Positions 17,475 to 25,932 of a stretch of 64,000 nt of DNA are shown one piece after another (position 1 is the first letter of the stretch; each line of letters opens with the position of its first letter). The translations under genes were made by a program, and so were the position numbers. This DNA is from Xylophilus ampelinus (GTDB lineage: Bacteria > Pseudomonadota > Gammaproteobacteria > Burkholderiales > Burkholderiaceae_C), in assembly GCF_003217575.1 (NCBI RefSeq), contig NZ_QJTC01000009.1:1-64000 (forward strand), given 5' to 3'. The notes beneath the pieces were generated by a model. That model was not told where the DNA came from. It saw only the letters and a list, made by a program, of their open reading frames with translations, and ran no database searches.

Positions 17475-18248
17475 ATGGCAAATATCTTGGTGGTTGACGA
17501 CGAACTGGGTATTCGGGACTTGCTCTCCGAAATACTCAACGACGAGGGCCATGCGGTCGAACTCGCGGAGAACGCGGCGCAGGCGCGTGCCGCGCGCGCG
17601 CAGGGCAGCTTCGACCTGGTTCTGCTCGACATCTGGATGCCCGACACCGACGGCGTCTCGCTGCTCAAGGAGTGGGCCGCCACCGGCATGCTGACCATGC
17701 CCGTCATCATGATGAGCGGTCACGCCACGATCGACACAGCCGTCGAAGCCACACGCATCGGCGCCCATGCCTTCCTCGAAAAACCCATCACCTTGCAAAA
17801 GCTGCTCAAAGCCGTGGAGCAGGGCCTGCAACGCAGCGGCGACGCGGCCCGCAAGGCCGGGGCAGATGCCAACGGCAGCGCTGCGTCCAAGCCGACGCTC
17901 CTGCCTGCTGAGGTAACAGCTGCCGCGCCGACAATAGCTGCGGGTTTCGCGGCCGACGCCACGGGCGGCCGCGCCGATGCGCAGACGGCGCCCGTCGCCG
18001 CGGACTCCTCGGCCGTCGTACCGGCCAACGGCGCCGCGCCGCGCAGTGTCCAGTCCTTCGACCTCGACCGCCCGCTGCGCGAGGCACGCGACGGCTTCGA
18101 GAAGGCGTATTTCGAATTTCACCTGAAGCAGGAAGCCGGCTCCATGACCCGCGTAGCCGAGAAGACCGGCCTGGAGCGCACGCACCTGTACCGCAAGCTG
18201 CGCCAGCTGGGCGTCGACCTGACCCGCGGACGCCGCGCGACGTACTGA
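17475..18248 (+). CDS. NtrX-like response regulator lacking the AAA+ domain
   Basis: The 257-aa protein has a receiver domain (ILVVDDELGIRDLLSEIL..., phospho-acceptor in LVLLDIWMPDTDG, KPI motif). An Ala/Thr-rich linker follows at about residues 125-200. The end is a Fis-type helix-turn-helix, GSMTRVAEKTGLERTHLYRKLRQLGVDL. Classical NtrX has a sigma-54-activating AAA+ ATPase between these parts and it is absent here. The layout resembles RegA/ActR-type regulators, so sigma-54 activation is not expected. Pairing with NtrY is inferred from adjacency (61 bases). Confidence 0.88.
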   Translation: MANILVVDDELGIRDLLSEILNDEGHAVELAENAAQARAARAQGSFDLVLLDIWMPDTDGVSLLKEWAATGMLTMPVIMMSGHATIDTAVEATRIGAHAFLEKPITLQKLLKAVEQGLQRSGDAARKAGADANGSAASKPTLLPAEVTAAAPTIAAGFAADATGGRADAQTAPVAADSSAVVPANGAAPRSVQSFDLDRPLREARDGFEKAYFEFHLKQEAGSMTRVAEKTGLERTHLYRKLRQLGVDLTRGRRATY

Positions 18249-18256
18249 AGCCGTTT

Positions 18257-18284
18257 TTGTTCGGCCCGAATCCTGTGCTATGAT
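18257..18284 (+). promoter_or_regulatory. Promoter of tRNA-Phe
   Basis: TTGTTC (18257-18262) and TATGAT (18279-18284) are separated by 16 bases and lie 10 bases upstream of the mature tRNA 5' end, a typical stable-RNA promoter arrangement. Confidence 0.65.
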
Positions 18285-18294
18285 GCGAGGCTCA

Positions 18295-18370
18295 GGCCCG
18301 GTAGCTCAGTTGGTAGAGCAGCGGATTGAAAATCCGCGTGTCGATGGTTCGATTCCGTCCCAGGCCACCA
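18295..18370 (+). tRNA. trnF: tRNA-Phe (anticodon GAA)
   Basis: A 76-nt cloverleaf with acceptor GGCCCGG, D-arm AGCTCAGTTGGTAGAGC, anticodon stem-loop GCGGATTGAAAATCCGC, T-arm GATGG/CCGTC and encoded CCA. The acceptor 3' strand is CCAGGCC, giving a C5-A68 mismatch where C-G is expected. Everything else is canonical. Confidence 0.95.
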
Positions 18371-18377
18371 GACAAGC

Positions 18378-18410
18378 AAAGCCCTTGATCTTCACAGGTC
18401 AGGGGCTTTT
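18378..18410 (+). terminator. Terminator of tRNA-Phe
   Basis: AAAGCCC (18378-18384) pairs with GGGCTTTT (18403-18410) with additional pairing in between, ending in TTTT, directly after the tRNA. The rest of the gap to 18616 shows no convincing gene. Confidence 0.75.
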
Positions 18411-18616
18411 CGCATTGGCGCTGCAGAAAACCGCTCTGGTACCGATCACCGCGCAAAAGCACCTGGGGGGCGGCAGCGCCCATGGCGAAGCGGCCGCCTC
18501 ACGGCTTGCTCTCGCTTCAATGTCGGGCTCGCCATCCAACGGTCGCAGTCGCGTCGTCCCCGCCTACAGGAAAGTCCATTGCAGCCGGATACAAGTGGCG
18601 CTCCACAGGACCTGCC

Positions 18617-19702
18617 ATGAAGCCATCCACCATTTTCGATATCGCCAAGAAGTCGGCTCTCGCCTGGGTAGACGACTATGCACCCAGCATGGGGGCCGCC
18701 ATTTCCTACTACACGGTTTTCTCGATCGCGCCGCTGCTGGTGATCCTCATCGCCATCGCGGGTTACGTGTTCGGGGAAGAGGCCGTGCGGGGATCGCTGC
18801 AGGGGCAGATCTCCGGGCTGGTGGGCGAGGACGGGGCCGAGGCGATCCAGGGGTTGATCAGCAGTGCGCGGGAGCCGGCCGAGGGCTTGGTGGCCAGCGG
18901 GATCAGCATCGTGTTCCTGCTGCTGGGCGCGACAACGGTATTCGCCGAGATCCAGAGCGCGCTCGACCGCATCTGGCATGTGCCGGAAAAAGCCAAGCCC
19001 AGTGGCCTGTGGGGCCTCCTACGGGCACGGTTCCTGTCGTTCGGGCTGATCCTGGGGCTGGCGTTTCTGATGATGGCGTCGCTGTCGATCAGCGCCGGAC
19101 TGGCCGCGATCGACACCTACTTCCAGAGCCTGATGCCGGGCTGGACCGCGGTGCTGATGCTGCTGAATCTGGCGTTGTCGCTGAGCGTCGAGACGCTGCT
19201 CTTCGCGATGATCTTCAAGCTGATGCCATCGACCCGCATCGCATGGCGGGACGTGTGGGTGGGCGCGGCGGTAACGGCCGTGCTGTTCGAGCTGGGCAAG
19301 GTGTTGATCGGTCTGTACGTCGGCAAGGCGGGCATCAGTTCGACCTATGCCGCGGCGGGTTCGATCGCGGTCATTCTGATTTGGGTGTACTACGCCACGC
19401 AGGTATTTCTCCTGGGGGCGGAGTTCACCAAGGTCTATGCTAGCGAGCACGGCTCTTACCGGAATGCACCGCTCGTGCCGCCTCAGGAGGACGCCGCCCC
19501 TAGAAAGTCGGGCACAGCGACTGAAAGGGGTTCGGCCCCCGCGTCGTCGGAGCGTCTGGAAATCGTGCGGCGTGATGCGCACCAGGCGGGCGTGCCGGTG
19601 GCGACCAGCATGGCCATCAAGGGTGGGCTGCTGATCGTACGGCTCGTCCTGACGACCTGGCTCAATAGGCGCAAGGGGCGCTCCCGCGGTCGGAGGTCGT
19701 GA
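18617..19702 (+). CDS. YihY/virulence factor BrkB family inner-membrane protein
   Basis: The 361-aa polytopic protein matches the YihY/BrkB family. The N-terminus has MGAAISYYTVFSIAPLLVI and then about six membrane helices, including GISIVFLLLGATTVFAEIQSALDRIW and the conserved C-terminal AAGSIAVILIWVYYATQVFLLGAEFTKVY. A hydrophilic tail of about 90 residues follows and ends in an Arg-rich stretch. The molecular function of the family is unsettled; the earlier RNase BN assignment was withdrawn. ATG 18617 gives the family N-terminus. It is a single gene after tRNA-Phe. Confidence 0.9.
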   Translation: MKPSTIFDIAKKSALAWVDDYAPSMGAAISYYTVFSIAPLLVILIAIAGYVFGEEAVRGSLQGQISGLVGEDGAEAIQGLISSAREPAEGLVASGISIVFLLLGATTVFAEIQSALDRIWHVPEKAKPSGLWGLLRARFLSFGLILGLAFLMMASLSISAGLAAIDTYFQSLMPGWTAVLMLLNLALSLSVETLLFAMIFKLMPSTRIAWRDVWVGAAVTAVLFELGKVLIGLYVGKAGISSTYAAAGSIAVILIWVYYATQVFLLGAEFTKVYASEHGSYRNAPLVPPQEDAAPRKSGTATERGSAPASSERLEIVRRDAHQAGVPVATSMAIKGGLLIVRLVLTTWLNRRKGRSRGRRS

Positions 19703-19855
19703 ATGCAGCAAGTACGGTGCGCGGCACTTTGAAAGCCCTGCGCGGCCGTCGGACCCGATCGAAAAGAGCGGAAACGGGGTCCCCGGCCGCACACTTTTAA
19801 AATGCGCGTGGAGCCGTACCGCGGCATCCTTTTTCATCGCAACAATCGAGTAACC

Positions 19856-20299
19856 ATGGCAACTGCAAAAAAGACGACTCCTGCAACCCCGGCCCGCGCC
19901 AAGACAGCGGCCGCCGCACCCGCCAAGAAGGCCGCTGCGAAGGCTCTGGCCGCGCGCAAGGCTCCGGCCGCTCGGGTGGCCATCAAGCCGCTCAAGGAAG
20001 TTTTCACCAAGAGCGCGCTGGCGCTGCACTTGGCCGAGCAATCGGGTGTTGAGGCCAAGGCGGTCAAGGCCGTGATGGCGGCGCTGGAGTCGGCGATCCT
20101 GGGCTCGGTGCACAAGCGCGGCCAGGGCGAGTTCACCCTGCCGGGCCTGCTGAAGATCGGCGTGCAGAAGGTCGATGCCAAAAAGAAGCGTTTCGGCAAA
20201 GATCCGTTCTCCGGCGAGGAGCGCTGGTTCCCGGCCAAGCCCGCATCGGTGCGCATCAAGGCCCGTGCCTTGAAGAAGCTGAAGGACGCGGCGCTCTGA
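19856..20299 (+). CDS. HU-like DNA-binding protein with histone-like N-terminus
   Basis: The 147-aa protein has an N-terminal tail of about 45 residues very rich in Lys, Ala and Pro (AKKTTPATPARAKTAAAAPA), like eukaryotic H1 tails. It is followed by an HU/IHF-type fold: FTKSALALHLAEQSGVEAKAVKAVM, then GQGEFTLPGLLKIGVQKV and a divergent arm. Such fused HU proteins are common in Burkholderiales and probably compact the nucleoid. ATG 19856 starts the tail. The following hairpin is a good terminator. Confidence 0.85.
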   Translation: MATAKKTTPATPARAKTAAAAPAKKAAAKALAARKAPAARVAIKPLKEVFTKSALALHLAEQSGVEAKAVKAVMAALESAILGSVHKRGQGEFTLPGLLKIGVQKVDAKKKRFGKDPFSGEERWFPAKPASVRIKARALKKLKDAAL

Positions 20300-20324
20300 T
20301 CCCGCTGCGCTGAGCCTGCGCGCC

Positions 20325-20367
20325 GAACGCCGTGCTTGCCTTGTCGCAGGCACGGCGTTCGCGTTTT
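20325..20367. terminator. Bidirectional terminator between the HU-like gene and nhaR
   Basis: GAACGCCGTGC (20325-20335) and GCACGGCGTTC (20350-20360) form an 11-bp perfect stem, followed by GCGTTTT. The convergent genes on both sides end next to it. Confidence 0.85.
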
Positions 20368-21263
20368 CAGCGGCGCAGGAACTTGCCGCGCGCGGCCTGG
20401 GTGATCGCCACCACGCAGGGGTGGGTGATGCGCCGCTCGACCGAGATCGCGAAGAATTCCTCCTGTAGCTCCTGTGTGCGGCCGACCACCTCCACGCCGT
20501 ACTGGGCGCAGGTCTCTTCCTCCAGTACCGTGGGCGTCATGAACACACCGCGGCCTTCGCCGCCGAAGGCTTTGAGCAGGGCCGCGTCGTCGAACTCGCC
20601 GATCAGCCGGGGCCGCAGGCCGTGCTCGGCCAGCCACAGGTCGAGCCGCTGGCGCACCGCCGACGATGCGCCCTGGATCAGCATCGGCGCGTCGTCCAGG
20701 CACTGCGGGAACACGCCGCGCAGCGTGCGCCGCAGCGGCTTGGCCGCGAAGAAGCTCATGGTGGTGGTGCCCAGCGTGTGGTTGAAGGCCTTGACGCTGG
20801 TCTGCCTGCCCATCGCCTCGTCGGCGATCACCAGGTCGATCTTCTGCACCGAGAGCTGGCCCAGCAGGTCACGAAAATGCCCTTCGTGGCAGATCAGCCG
20901 CACCGGCTGGCCGATGCCCAGCGCCGGTTCCAGCAGCTTGTAGGCGATCGATTTCGGCACCGCGTCGGCGATGCCCACCCGGAAGTCCAAGCCCCGCTGC
21001 GGGTCGCCGCGCGATCCCAGCGCCGTCTCCAGTTCGGCGCCTAGCGCGAAGATGCGGTCGGCATAGCTCAGGGCGGTGTGGCCCTGCGGCGTCAGCTCCA
21101 CGCCGCGGCCGCTTTTCTGGAACAGCGCGCAGCCCAGCCGGTCCTCCAGCAGCTTGATCTGGCCCGACAGCGTCTGCGGCGTGACGTGCAGTTGCTCGCT
21201 GGCGCGCACGATGCCGCCGGCCTTGGCCGCGGCCCAGAAGTAATGCAGATGCTTGAAATTCAT
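20367..21263 (-). CDS. nhaR: LysR-family transcriptional activator NhaR
   Basis: The 298-aa LysR regulator starts MNFKHLHYFWAAAKAGGIVRASEQLHVTPQTLSGQIKLLE, the N-terminal winged helix-turn-helix highly typical of NhaR (Na+/H+ response activator). The effector domain contains DLVIADEAMG and ends in CVVAITQAARGKFL. I chose the ATG at 21263, since the extra upstream codons do not fit the family. No nhaA antiporter gene is adjacent, so the regulated target is unknown. The gene is divergent from the Bax-inhibitor gene, with a 160-bp shared promoter region. Confidence 0.85.
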   Translation of the reverse strand: MNFKHLHYFWAAAKAGGIVRASEQLHVTPQTLSGQIKLLEDRLGCALFQKSGRGVELTPQGHTALSYADRIFALGAELETALGSRGDPQRGLDFRVGIADAVPKSIAYKLLEPALGIGQPVRLICHEGHFRDLLGQLSVQKIDLVIADEAMGRQTSVKAFNHTLGTTTMSFFAAKPLRRTLRGVFPQCLDDAPMLIQGASSAVRQRLDLWLAEHGLRPRLIGEFDDAALLKAFGGEGRGVFMTPTVLEEETCAQYGVEVVGRTQELQEEFFAISVERRITHPCVVAITQAARGKFLRR

Positions 21264-21423
21264 GCGGTTTCTGTCGGACGGCAAGCCGCAATATTACGGA
21301 TAAATCGATGTGAGGGTATCGAAAATTCGACTTTTCTCGAAGTCTTCGCAGAACTACAGTGGTGACAAGCCGCGATACCTTCGGGTACAAACTGCGGTGC
21401 TCATCACCTACCAAGGAATCCTC

Positions 21424-22119
21424 ATGAACCAGAATTTCCCGGTCTACGGCACACCGCAATCGACCGATGCGACCACCGCGCAGCGCAACCAGGTGCTGCG
21501 CAACACCTACTGGCTGCTGGCCCTGTCGATGCTGCCCACCGTGCTGGGGGCCTGGATCGGCGTCGAGACGGGCATCGCCCGCGCGATGTCGCCCGGCGTC
21601 GGCATGGTCGTGTTCTTGGCCGGCGCGTTCGGCTTCATGTTCGCGATCGAGAAGACCAAGAACTCGGCCGCCGGTGTGCCGGTGCTGCTGGCCTTCACCT
21701 TCTTCATGGGCGTGATGCTGTCGCGCATGGTCGGCACCGTGCTGGGCCTGGCCAACGGTGCCGGCCTGGTGATGACGGCCTTCGCCGGCACCGGCGCGAT
21801 CTTCCTCGGCATGGCGACGCTGTCGTCGGTGATCAAGCGCGACCTGTCCTCGATGGGCAAGTGGCTCTTCATCGGCGCGATCATGTTGCTGGTGGCGGGC
21901 ATCGCCAACTTCTTCCTGCAGTCGAGCGCGCTGATGATCACCCTTGCGGTGCTGGCGATCGGCATCTTCTCGGCCTTCATCCTGTACGACCTGAAGCGTG
22001 TGCAGGACGGCCACGAGACCAACTACATCACCGCGACGCTGGGCGTCTACCTGAGCCTCTACAACGTGTTCCAGTCGCTGCTGATGCTGCTGGGCATCGG
22101 CGGAGGCCGCGAAGAATGA
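21424..22119 (+). CDS. Bax inhibitor-1/YccA family membrane protein
   Basis: The 231-aa protein has about seven hydrophobic segments and the family signatures LRNTYWLLALSMLPTVLGAWIG near the N-terminus and FILYDLKRVQDG...NYITATLGVYLSLYNVFQSLL at the C-terminus. YccA in E. coli interacts with and restrains the FtsH protease, and the eukaryotic relatives are Ca2+-leak channels. The role here is inferred from family only. A 4-base overlap (ATGA) with the next gene implies coupling. Confidence 0.9.
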   Translation: MNQNFPVYGTPQSTDATTAQRNQVLRNTYWLLALSMLPTVLGAWIGVETGIARAMSPGVGMVVFLAGAFGFMFAIEKTKNSAAGVPVLLAFTFFMGVMLSRMVGTVLGLANGAGLVMTAFAGTGAIFLGMATLSSVIKRDLSSMGKWLFIGAIMLLVAGIANFFLQSSALMITLAVLAIGIFSAFILYDLKRVQDGHETNYITATLGVYLSLYNVFQSLLMLLGIGGGREE

Positions 22120-23105
22120 GCCTCGCGCCACAGGACACCCGGAGCATCGTGACGATCAGCCTGCTGGCGGCCTTCGCCGACGGCGGCAAGCACGAGCGGG
22201 AGCGCGAGGAGATCAAGCGTATCGCCGAAGGCCTCTCGGCCGCCGACGGCATCCACCTGCCTACGCTGTACCAGGACGTGCTGATGAAGCGCGTCGCCCT
22301 GGCCGACGTGGCCGGCCGGCTGCAGAGCCAGGAGGCCAGGCAGCTGGCCTACGAGATGGCCGTCTGCGTCTGCGATGCCGACGGCACCCAGTCGGCGGCC
22401 GAAGTCGCCTTCCTCGGCACGCTGCGGCAGACGCTCGGCCTGGATGCGGAGACCGCCGGCCGCTTCGACGCCGACGCGCAGGCCCTGGCCGCGGTGCCGC
22501 TGGCGCCGGCGGCCTCTGCTGCGGCCGCAGCCGGTGCCGCGACCGCTGCGGCCGCCGGTGCCTCCACGCCGATCACCACCATCCCGGCCGACGGCGCGGA
22601 GCTCGACAAGTCGATCCTCGACGCCGCCATCCTCAACGGCGCGCTGGAACTGCTGCCCGAGACGCTCTCGACCATGGCCATCATCCCGCTGCAGATGAAG
22701 CTGGTCTACCGCATCGGCCAGGCCCACGGCTACCAGCTCGACAGCGGCCATGTGAAGGATTTCCTGGCGACGGTGGGCGTGGGTCTCACCTCGCAGTACC
22801 TGGAACAGGCCGGCCGCAAGCTGCTGGGCGGCCTGCTCGGCAAGGTGGGCGGCGGGCTGCTGCGCGGCGTGGGCAACCAGGCCGTCAGCTCCGGCATGAG
22901 CTTCGCCAGTACTTACGCGCTGGGGCATGTGGCCAAACGCTACTACGCCGGCGGCCGCACGCTGTCGGCGCAGATGCTGAAGGACGCCTACGCCAGCGTC
23001 GCCCAGGAAGCGCAAGGCCTGCAGACGCGTTACCTGCCACAGATCCAGGAGCGTGCCCGCACGCTGGACGCCGGCAAGGTGCTGTCGATGGTGCGCGCGG
23101 CCTAG
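22116..23105 (+). CDS. TerB-like / DUF697-type protein
   Basis: The 329-aa protein has an N-terminal helical TerB-like region (LLAAFADGGKHEREREEIKRIAEGLS...CVCDADGTQSAAEVAFL, residues 15-110) with the acidic DG motifs that may bind metal. An Ala-rich linker follows (about 125-160). The C-terminal part (IIPLQMKLVYRIGQAHGYQLD...GMSFASTYALGHVAKRYYAGGRTLS) resembles DUF697. Similar fusions are found in Burkholderiales, and function is unknown. It is coupled to the upstream Bax-inhibitor gene, suggesting a joint membrane-stress role (inference). Confidence 0.75.
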   Translation: MSLAPQDTRSIVTISLLAAFADGGKHEREREEIKRIAEGLSAADGIHLPTLYQDVLMKRVALADVAGRLQSQEARQLAYEMAVCVCDADGTQSAAEVAFLGTLRQTLGLDAETAGRFDADAQALAAVPLAPAASAAAAAGAATAAAAGASTPITTIPADGAELDKSILDAAILNGALELLPETLSTMAIIPLQMKLVYRIGQAHGYQLDSGHVKDFLATVGVGLTSQYLEQAGRKLLGGLLGKVGGGLLRGVGNQAVSSGMSFASTYALGHVAKRYYAGGRTLSAQMLKDAYASVAQEAQGLQTRYLPQIQERARTLDAGKVLSMVRAA

Positions 23106-23122
23106 CCGGCACCGCCCAATCG

Positions 23123-23155
23123 AAAGGCCGCCGGGGCATGCCACGGCGGCCTTTT
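23123..23155 (+). terminator. Terminator after the TerB/DUF697 gene
   Basis: AAAGGCCGCC and GGCGGCCTTTT form a 10-bp stem with a 12-nt loop and T-tail, 18 bases after the stop. It could also serve the convergent kbp gene. Confidence 0.85.
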
Positions 23156-23196
23156 GCTTCGAGCGAAGGCTGCGGCCCTTCAGAGGGCCGCCGGCC

Positions 23197-23694
23197 TCAC
23201 AGTGCCGGAATCCGCAGCTTCTGGCCGGGATAGATCTTGTCCGGGTCGCTCAGCATCGGCTTGTTGGCCTCGAAGATCTTCGGATACTTGTTGGCGTCGC
23301 CGTAATACTTCTTGGCGATGGCCGACAGGGTGTCGCCTTTGGCCACGTCGTGGTACTGGGAATCGGCGGCGGCGGCGGCGGCGGCCACGGTGAGCTGGTT
23401 GTCCACCTGGGTGACGCTGCTGACGTTGCCGGCGGCCAGGGCGGCCTTCTCGCTGGCTTCCTGCGTCGGGGCCTGGCCGGCCAGGCTGACCTTGGTGGCG
23501 GCACCGTCGTAGGTGACCGTCAGGCCGGTGATGCCCAGCTTCTGCGTCTCGATGTACGTCTTGATCGCGGCGCCGGCCTTGGCGTTGAGGTCGTCGGTCG
23601 AAGGGGCGGCCGCGGCGGTAGCGGCCGGCGTCGCCGCGTTGGCGTGGCCGAAGAGCTTTTCGCCTGCGTCCTTGATGAAGCTGATGAGACCCAT
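23197..23694 (-). CDS. kbp: BON-LysM protein, potassium-binding protein Kbp (YgaU)
   Basis: The 165-aa protein starts MGLISFIKDAGEKLFG, as Kbp/YgaU does. It has a BON domain (LNAKAGAAIKTYIETQKLGITGLTVTY..., about 35-105) and a C-terminal LysM domain (YHDVAKGDTLSAIAKKYYGDANKY...IYPGQKLRIPAL). E. coli Kbp is a cytoplasmic K+ sensor. No signal peptide is visible, consistent with that. A short Ala-only stretch separates the domains. It is monocistronic by spacing. Confidence 0.9.
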   Translation of the reverse strand: MGLISFIKDAGEKLFGHANAATPAATAAAAPSTDDLNAKAGAAIKTYIETQKLGITGLTVTYDGAATKVSLAGQAPTQEASEKAALAAGNVSSVTQVDNQLTVAAAAAAADSQYHDVAKGDTLSAIAKKYYGDANKYPKIFEANKPMLSDPDKIYPGQKLRIPAL

Positions 23695-23791
23695 GTGTTT
23701 TTCCTTCGGTGCGGTGGTGGTTGCGGAAGCGAACCAATCTAGCCCCGCCGGCGGGCCGACCTGTCAGCGGTTGTCACCCGCGGGAGCAGGA

Positions 23792-24868
23792 TCAGACGGA
23801 CAGCGGGTCTTCCGCCATCGCCTCCACCTGTTCCTCCAGCATCCGCACCTGGCCGCGCCAGTAGTCGCTGCTGCCGAACCAGGGAAAGTTGATCGCGAAG
23901 ATCGGATCGTCCCAGCGTCGCGCCAGCCAGGCGCTGTAGTGCAGCAGGCGCAGGGTGCGCAGCGGCTCGATCAGCGCCAGCTCGCGCCGGTCGAAGCGGC
24001 GCACCTCCTCGTAGCCGTCGACGAGGGCCGAGAGCTGCCGGGTGCGCTGGCCGCGGTCGCCCGAGAGCAGCATCCACAGGTCCTGCACCGCCGGCCCGGT
24101 CCGGGCATCGTCCAGGTCGACGAAGTGCGGCCCGCCGCCCGGCTGCTCCGACGGGGTCCAGAGGATGTTGCCGGGGTGGCAGTCGCCGTGCAGCCGGATC
24201 GCGGCCATTGGCAGCGGGCCCTCCGGCGGGCCGTCCGAATAGGCGTCGTCTTCATCGTCGAAAGTGGCCGGGGCCAGCGCGGATAGACGACTTCTAGCTA
24301 TTGAATTTATAGCAATCTCGACCGCACGGTTCCAATCGCCTCTGACGTCCAACGGAATGAAATCGTGCGACTGCAGCCAAGCCCGGGGTTCGGTCGCGAA
24401 GGTTTGCCGGTCGAGCGCCGGCCGGTGGACGAAGGGCCCCGCCGAGCCGACGGTGTGCAGCCGGGCGATGAACCGGCCGATCCACTCCAGCACGTCGAAA
24501 TCGTCCAGCTCGGGCGGCCGGCCGCCGCGGTTGGGGCTGACGCTGAAGACGAAACCCGCATGGTGGTGGAGCGTGGTGCCGGCGGCCACCAGCGGGGCGA
24601 CGACGGGCACCTCGGCCACCACCAGTTCGGCGGCGAAGGCGTGCTCTTCGGCGATCTGCGCATCGCTCCATCGGCCGGGGCGGTAGAACTTGGCTACGAC
24701 CAGGCTGCCGTCCTCCAGCCGCACCTGGTAGACCCGGTTCTCGTAAGAAGAGAGTGCGGTCAGCCGGCCGTCGCCGTAGAAGCCGACCGAGGCCAGGGCA
24801 TCGAGCACCACGTCGGGCTGCAGGGTTTCGAAGGGGTGTCGGGCGCTGTCTGGGGTGTCTGCTTGCAT
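23792..24868 (-). CDS. srkA: Stress response Ser/Thr kinase SrkA (YihE)
   Basis: The 358-aa protein belongs to the aminoglycoside-phosphotransferase/choline-kinase fold. It has the ATP-site lysine region LEDGSLVVAKFYRPGRWS, the catalytic loop LHGDCHPGNILW and the metal-binding motif FVDLDDARTGPAVQDLWML. SrkA in E. coli protects against stress-induced death by opposing MazEF. Residues EIAINSIARSRLSAL (about 188-202) coincide with a copy of the dispersed repeat at 24295-24314, in frame and between the N- and C-lobe motifs. Core motifs are intact. Confidence 0.92.
   Translation of the reverse strand: MQADTPDSARHPFETLQPDVVLDALASVGFYGDGRLTALSSYENRVYQVRLEDGSLVVAKFYRPGRWSDAQIAEEHAFAAELVVAEVPVVAPLVAAGTTLHHHAGFVFSVSPNRGGRPPELDDFDVLEWIGRFIARLHTVGSAGPFVHRPALDRQTFATEPRAWLQSHDFIPLDVRGDWNRAVEIAINSIARSRLSALAPATFDDEDDAYSDGPPEGPLPMAAIRLHGDCHPGNILWTPSEQPGGGPHFVDLDDARTGPAVQDLWMLLSGDRGQRTRQLSALVDGYEEVRRFDRRELALIEPLRTLRLLHYSAWLARRWDDPIFAINFPWFGSSDYWRGQVRMLEEQVEAMAEDPLSV
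24295..24314. repeat. Dispersed repeat A, copy inside srkA
   Basis: TAGCTATTGAATTTATAGCA is an imperfect palindrome matching the right-hand part of repeat A found at five other sites in the window. The outer half is not clearly preserved. Confidence 0.55.
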
Positions 24869-24962
24869 GCGTGCATTGTGCGCATGCTAAAAAACCGGCG
24901 CAGGGCCGGCTTCCTGTGGAATCGCGCGATGGCACCGTACCCAAGGGCCCGGCACAGGTGCA

Positions 24963-25397
24963 TCAGGCGACGACCAGTTCCACTTCGACGTTGTCGCGGG
25001 TGGCGTTGGAGTACGGGCACACGTGGTGGGCCGCGTCGACGACCTTCTTCTTCTGCTCGGCGTCGAGGCCGGGCAGGTTGATCTCGAGCTTGACCGCGAT
25101 GCCGTAGGCGTTGTTCTCGATCGGGCCGAAGGAGACGCTCGCGTCGACCGACACGTCGTCCGGCACCTTCACGCCGACCTTGCCGCTGACGGCCTTCATC
25201 GCGCCGATGAAGCAGGCCGAGTAGCCGGCGGCGAACAGCTGCTCGGGATTGGTGCCCGAGCCGCCCGCGCCGCCCATGGCCTTGGGCGTGGACAGGGTCA
25301 CGCTGAGTGCGCCGTCGTCGGACTTGCTGGTGCCTTCGCGGCCGCCGGTGGTGTGGGCGTGGGCGGTATAGACGACTTTTTCGAGCTTCTTGACCAT
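24963..25397 (-). CDS. ohr: Organic hydroperoxide resistance protein Ohr
   Basis: Ohr is a thiol peroxidase that reduces organic and fatty-acid hydroperoxides using lipoylated protein electrons. The 144-aa protein has the two catalytic cysteines, Cys62 in GYSACFIGAM and Cys127 in HHVCPYSNATRDN, plus the conserved Arg20 region. The ATG at 25397 (MVKKLEKVVYTAHAH) matches the family. It is the second gene after ohrR on the same strand, separated by 60 bases, so it is probably cotranscribed and self-regulated. Confidence 0.93.
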   Translation of the reverse strand: MVKKLEKVVYTAHAHTTGGREGTSKSDDGALSVTLSTPKAMGGAGGSGTNPEQLFAAGYSACFIGAMKAVSGKVGVKVPDDVSVDASVSFGPIENNAYGIAVKLEINLPGLDAEQKKKVVDAAHHVCPYSNATRDNVEVELVVA

Positions 25398-25457
25398 GGT
25401 GCTTCCTTCTGTTTGGATGAGGGGGAGAGACAAAGAAAAAAGTACGCGCTTCGCGCG

Positions 25458-25910
25458 TCAGGCCGCCGACCGGATCCGGTCGCGCAGCGTCTGCAATTGT
25501 CCGGTCAACTCGGCGATCTCGGGCAGAGAACACTGGCTGGCCTGGAGCAGGCAGGCGGGGATGCTGGCGGCGCGCGTCTTCAGGCGGCGGCCGGCAGCGG
25601 TAAGGGTGATGTGCACGCGGCGCTCGTCGGCCACGTCGCGCAGCCGGACCAGCAAGCCGGCTGCCTCCATGCGCTTCAACAGCGGGGTAAGAGTGCCCGA
25701 GTCGAGCGACAGCCGCGCGCCCAGCTCGGACACCGTCTGGCCGTCCTGTTCCCACAGCACCATCATCGTGAGGTATTGGGGATACGTCAGGCCGAGCTTG
25801 TCGAGCTTGGGCTTGTAGAGCTTGGTGATGGCCAGCGACGCCGAGTACAGGGCGAAGCACAGCTGGTGGTCCAGTTGCAGCATCGTGTCGGGGCTGGGGG
25901 TCGTGGGCAT
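25458..25910 (-). CDS. ohrR: MarR-family peroxide-sensing repressor OhrR
   Basis: The 150-aa MarR-type winged-helix repressor carries the N-terminal reactive cysteine (HQLCFALYSAS, Cys18). It also carries the motif YKPKLDKLGLTYPQYLTMMVLWE and the wing GLLVRLRDVADERRVHITLT. Two further cysteines in ACLLQASQCS suggest the 2-Cys OhrR type, which is inactivated by disulfide formation. I chose ATG 25910 (MPTTPSPDTM). The candidate operator lies 23 bases upstream, consistent with autoregulation of ohrR-ohr. Confidence 0.92.
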   Translation of the reverse strand: MPTTPSPDTMLQLDHQLCFALYSASLAITKLYKPKLDKLGLTYPQYLTMMVLWEQDGQTVSELGARLSLDSGTLTPLLKRMEAAGLLVRLRDVADERRVHITLTAAGRRLKTRAASIPACLLQASQCSLPEIAELTGQLQTLRDRIRSAA

Positions 25911-25932
25911 GGGAGTAATGTAGCGCTCTATC

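Noticed and set aside
17905-17945. Further copy of repeat A in the linker of the NtrX-like gene (AACAGCTGCCGCGCCGACAA-TAGCTG)
   Set aside because: Only AGCTG...TAGCTG is shared. Similarity is too weak against the six better copies.
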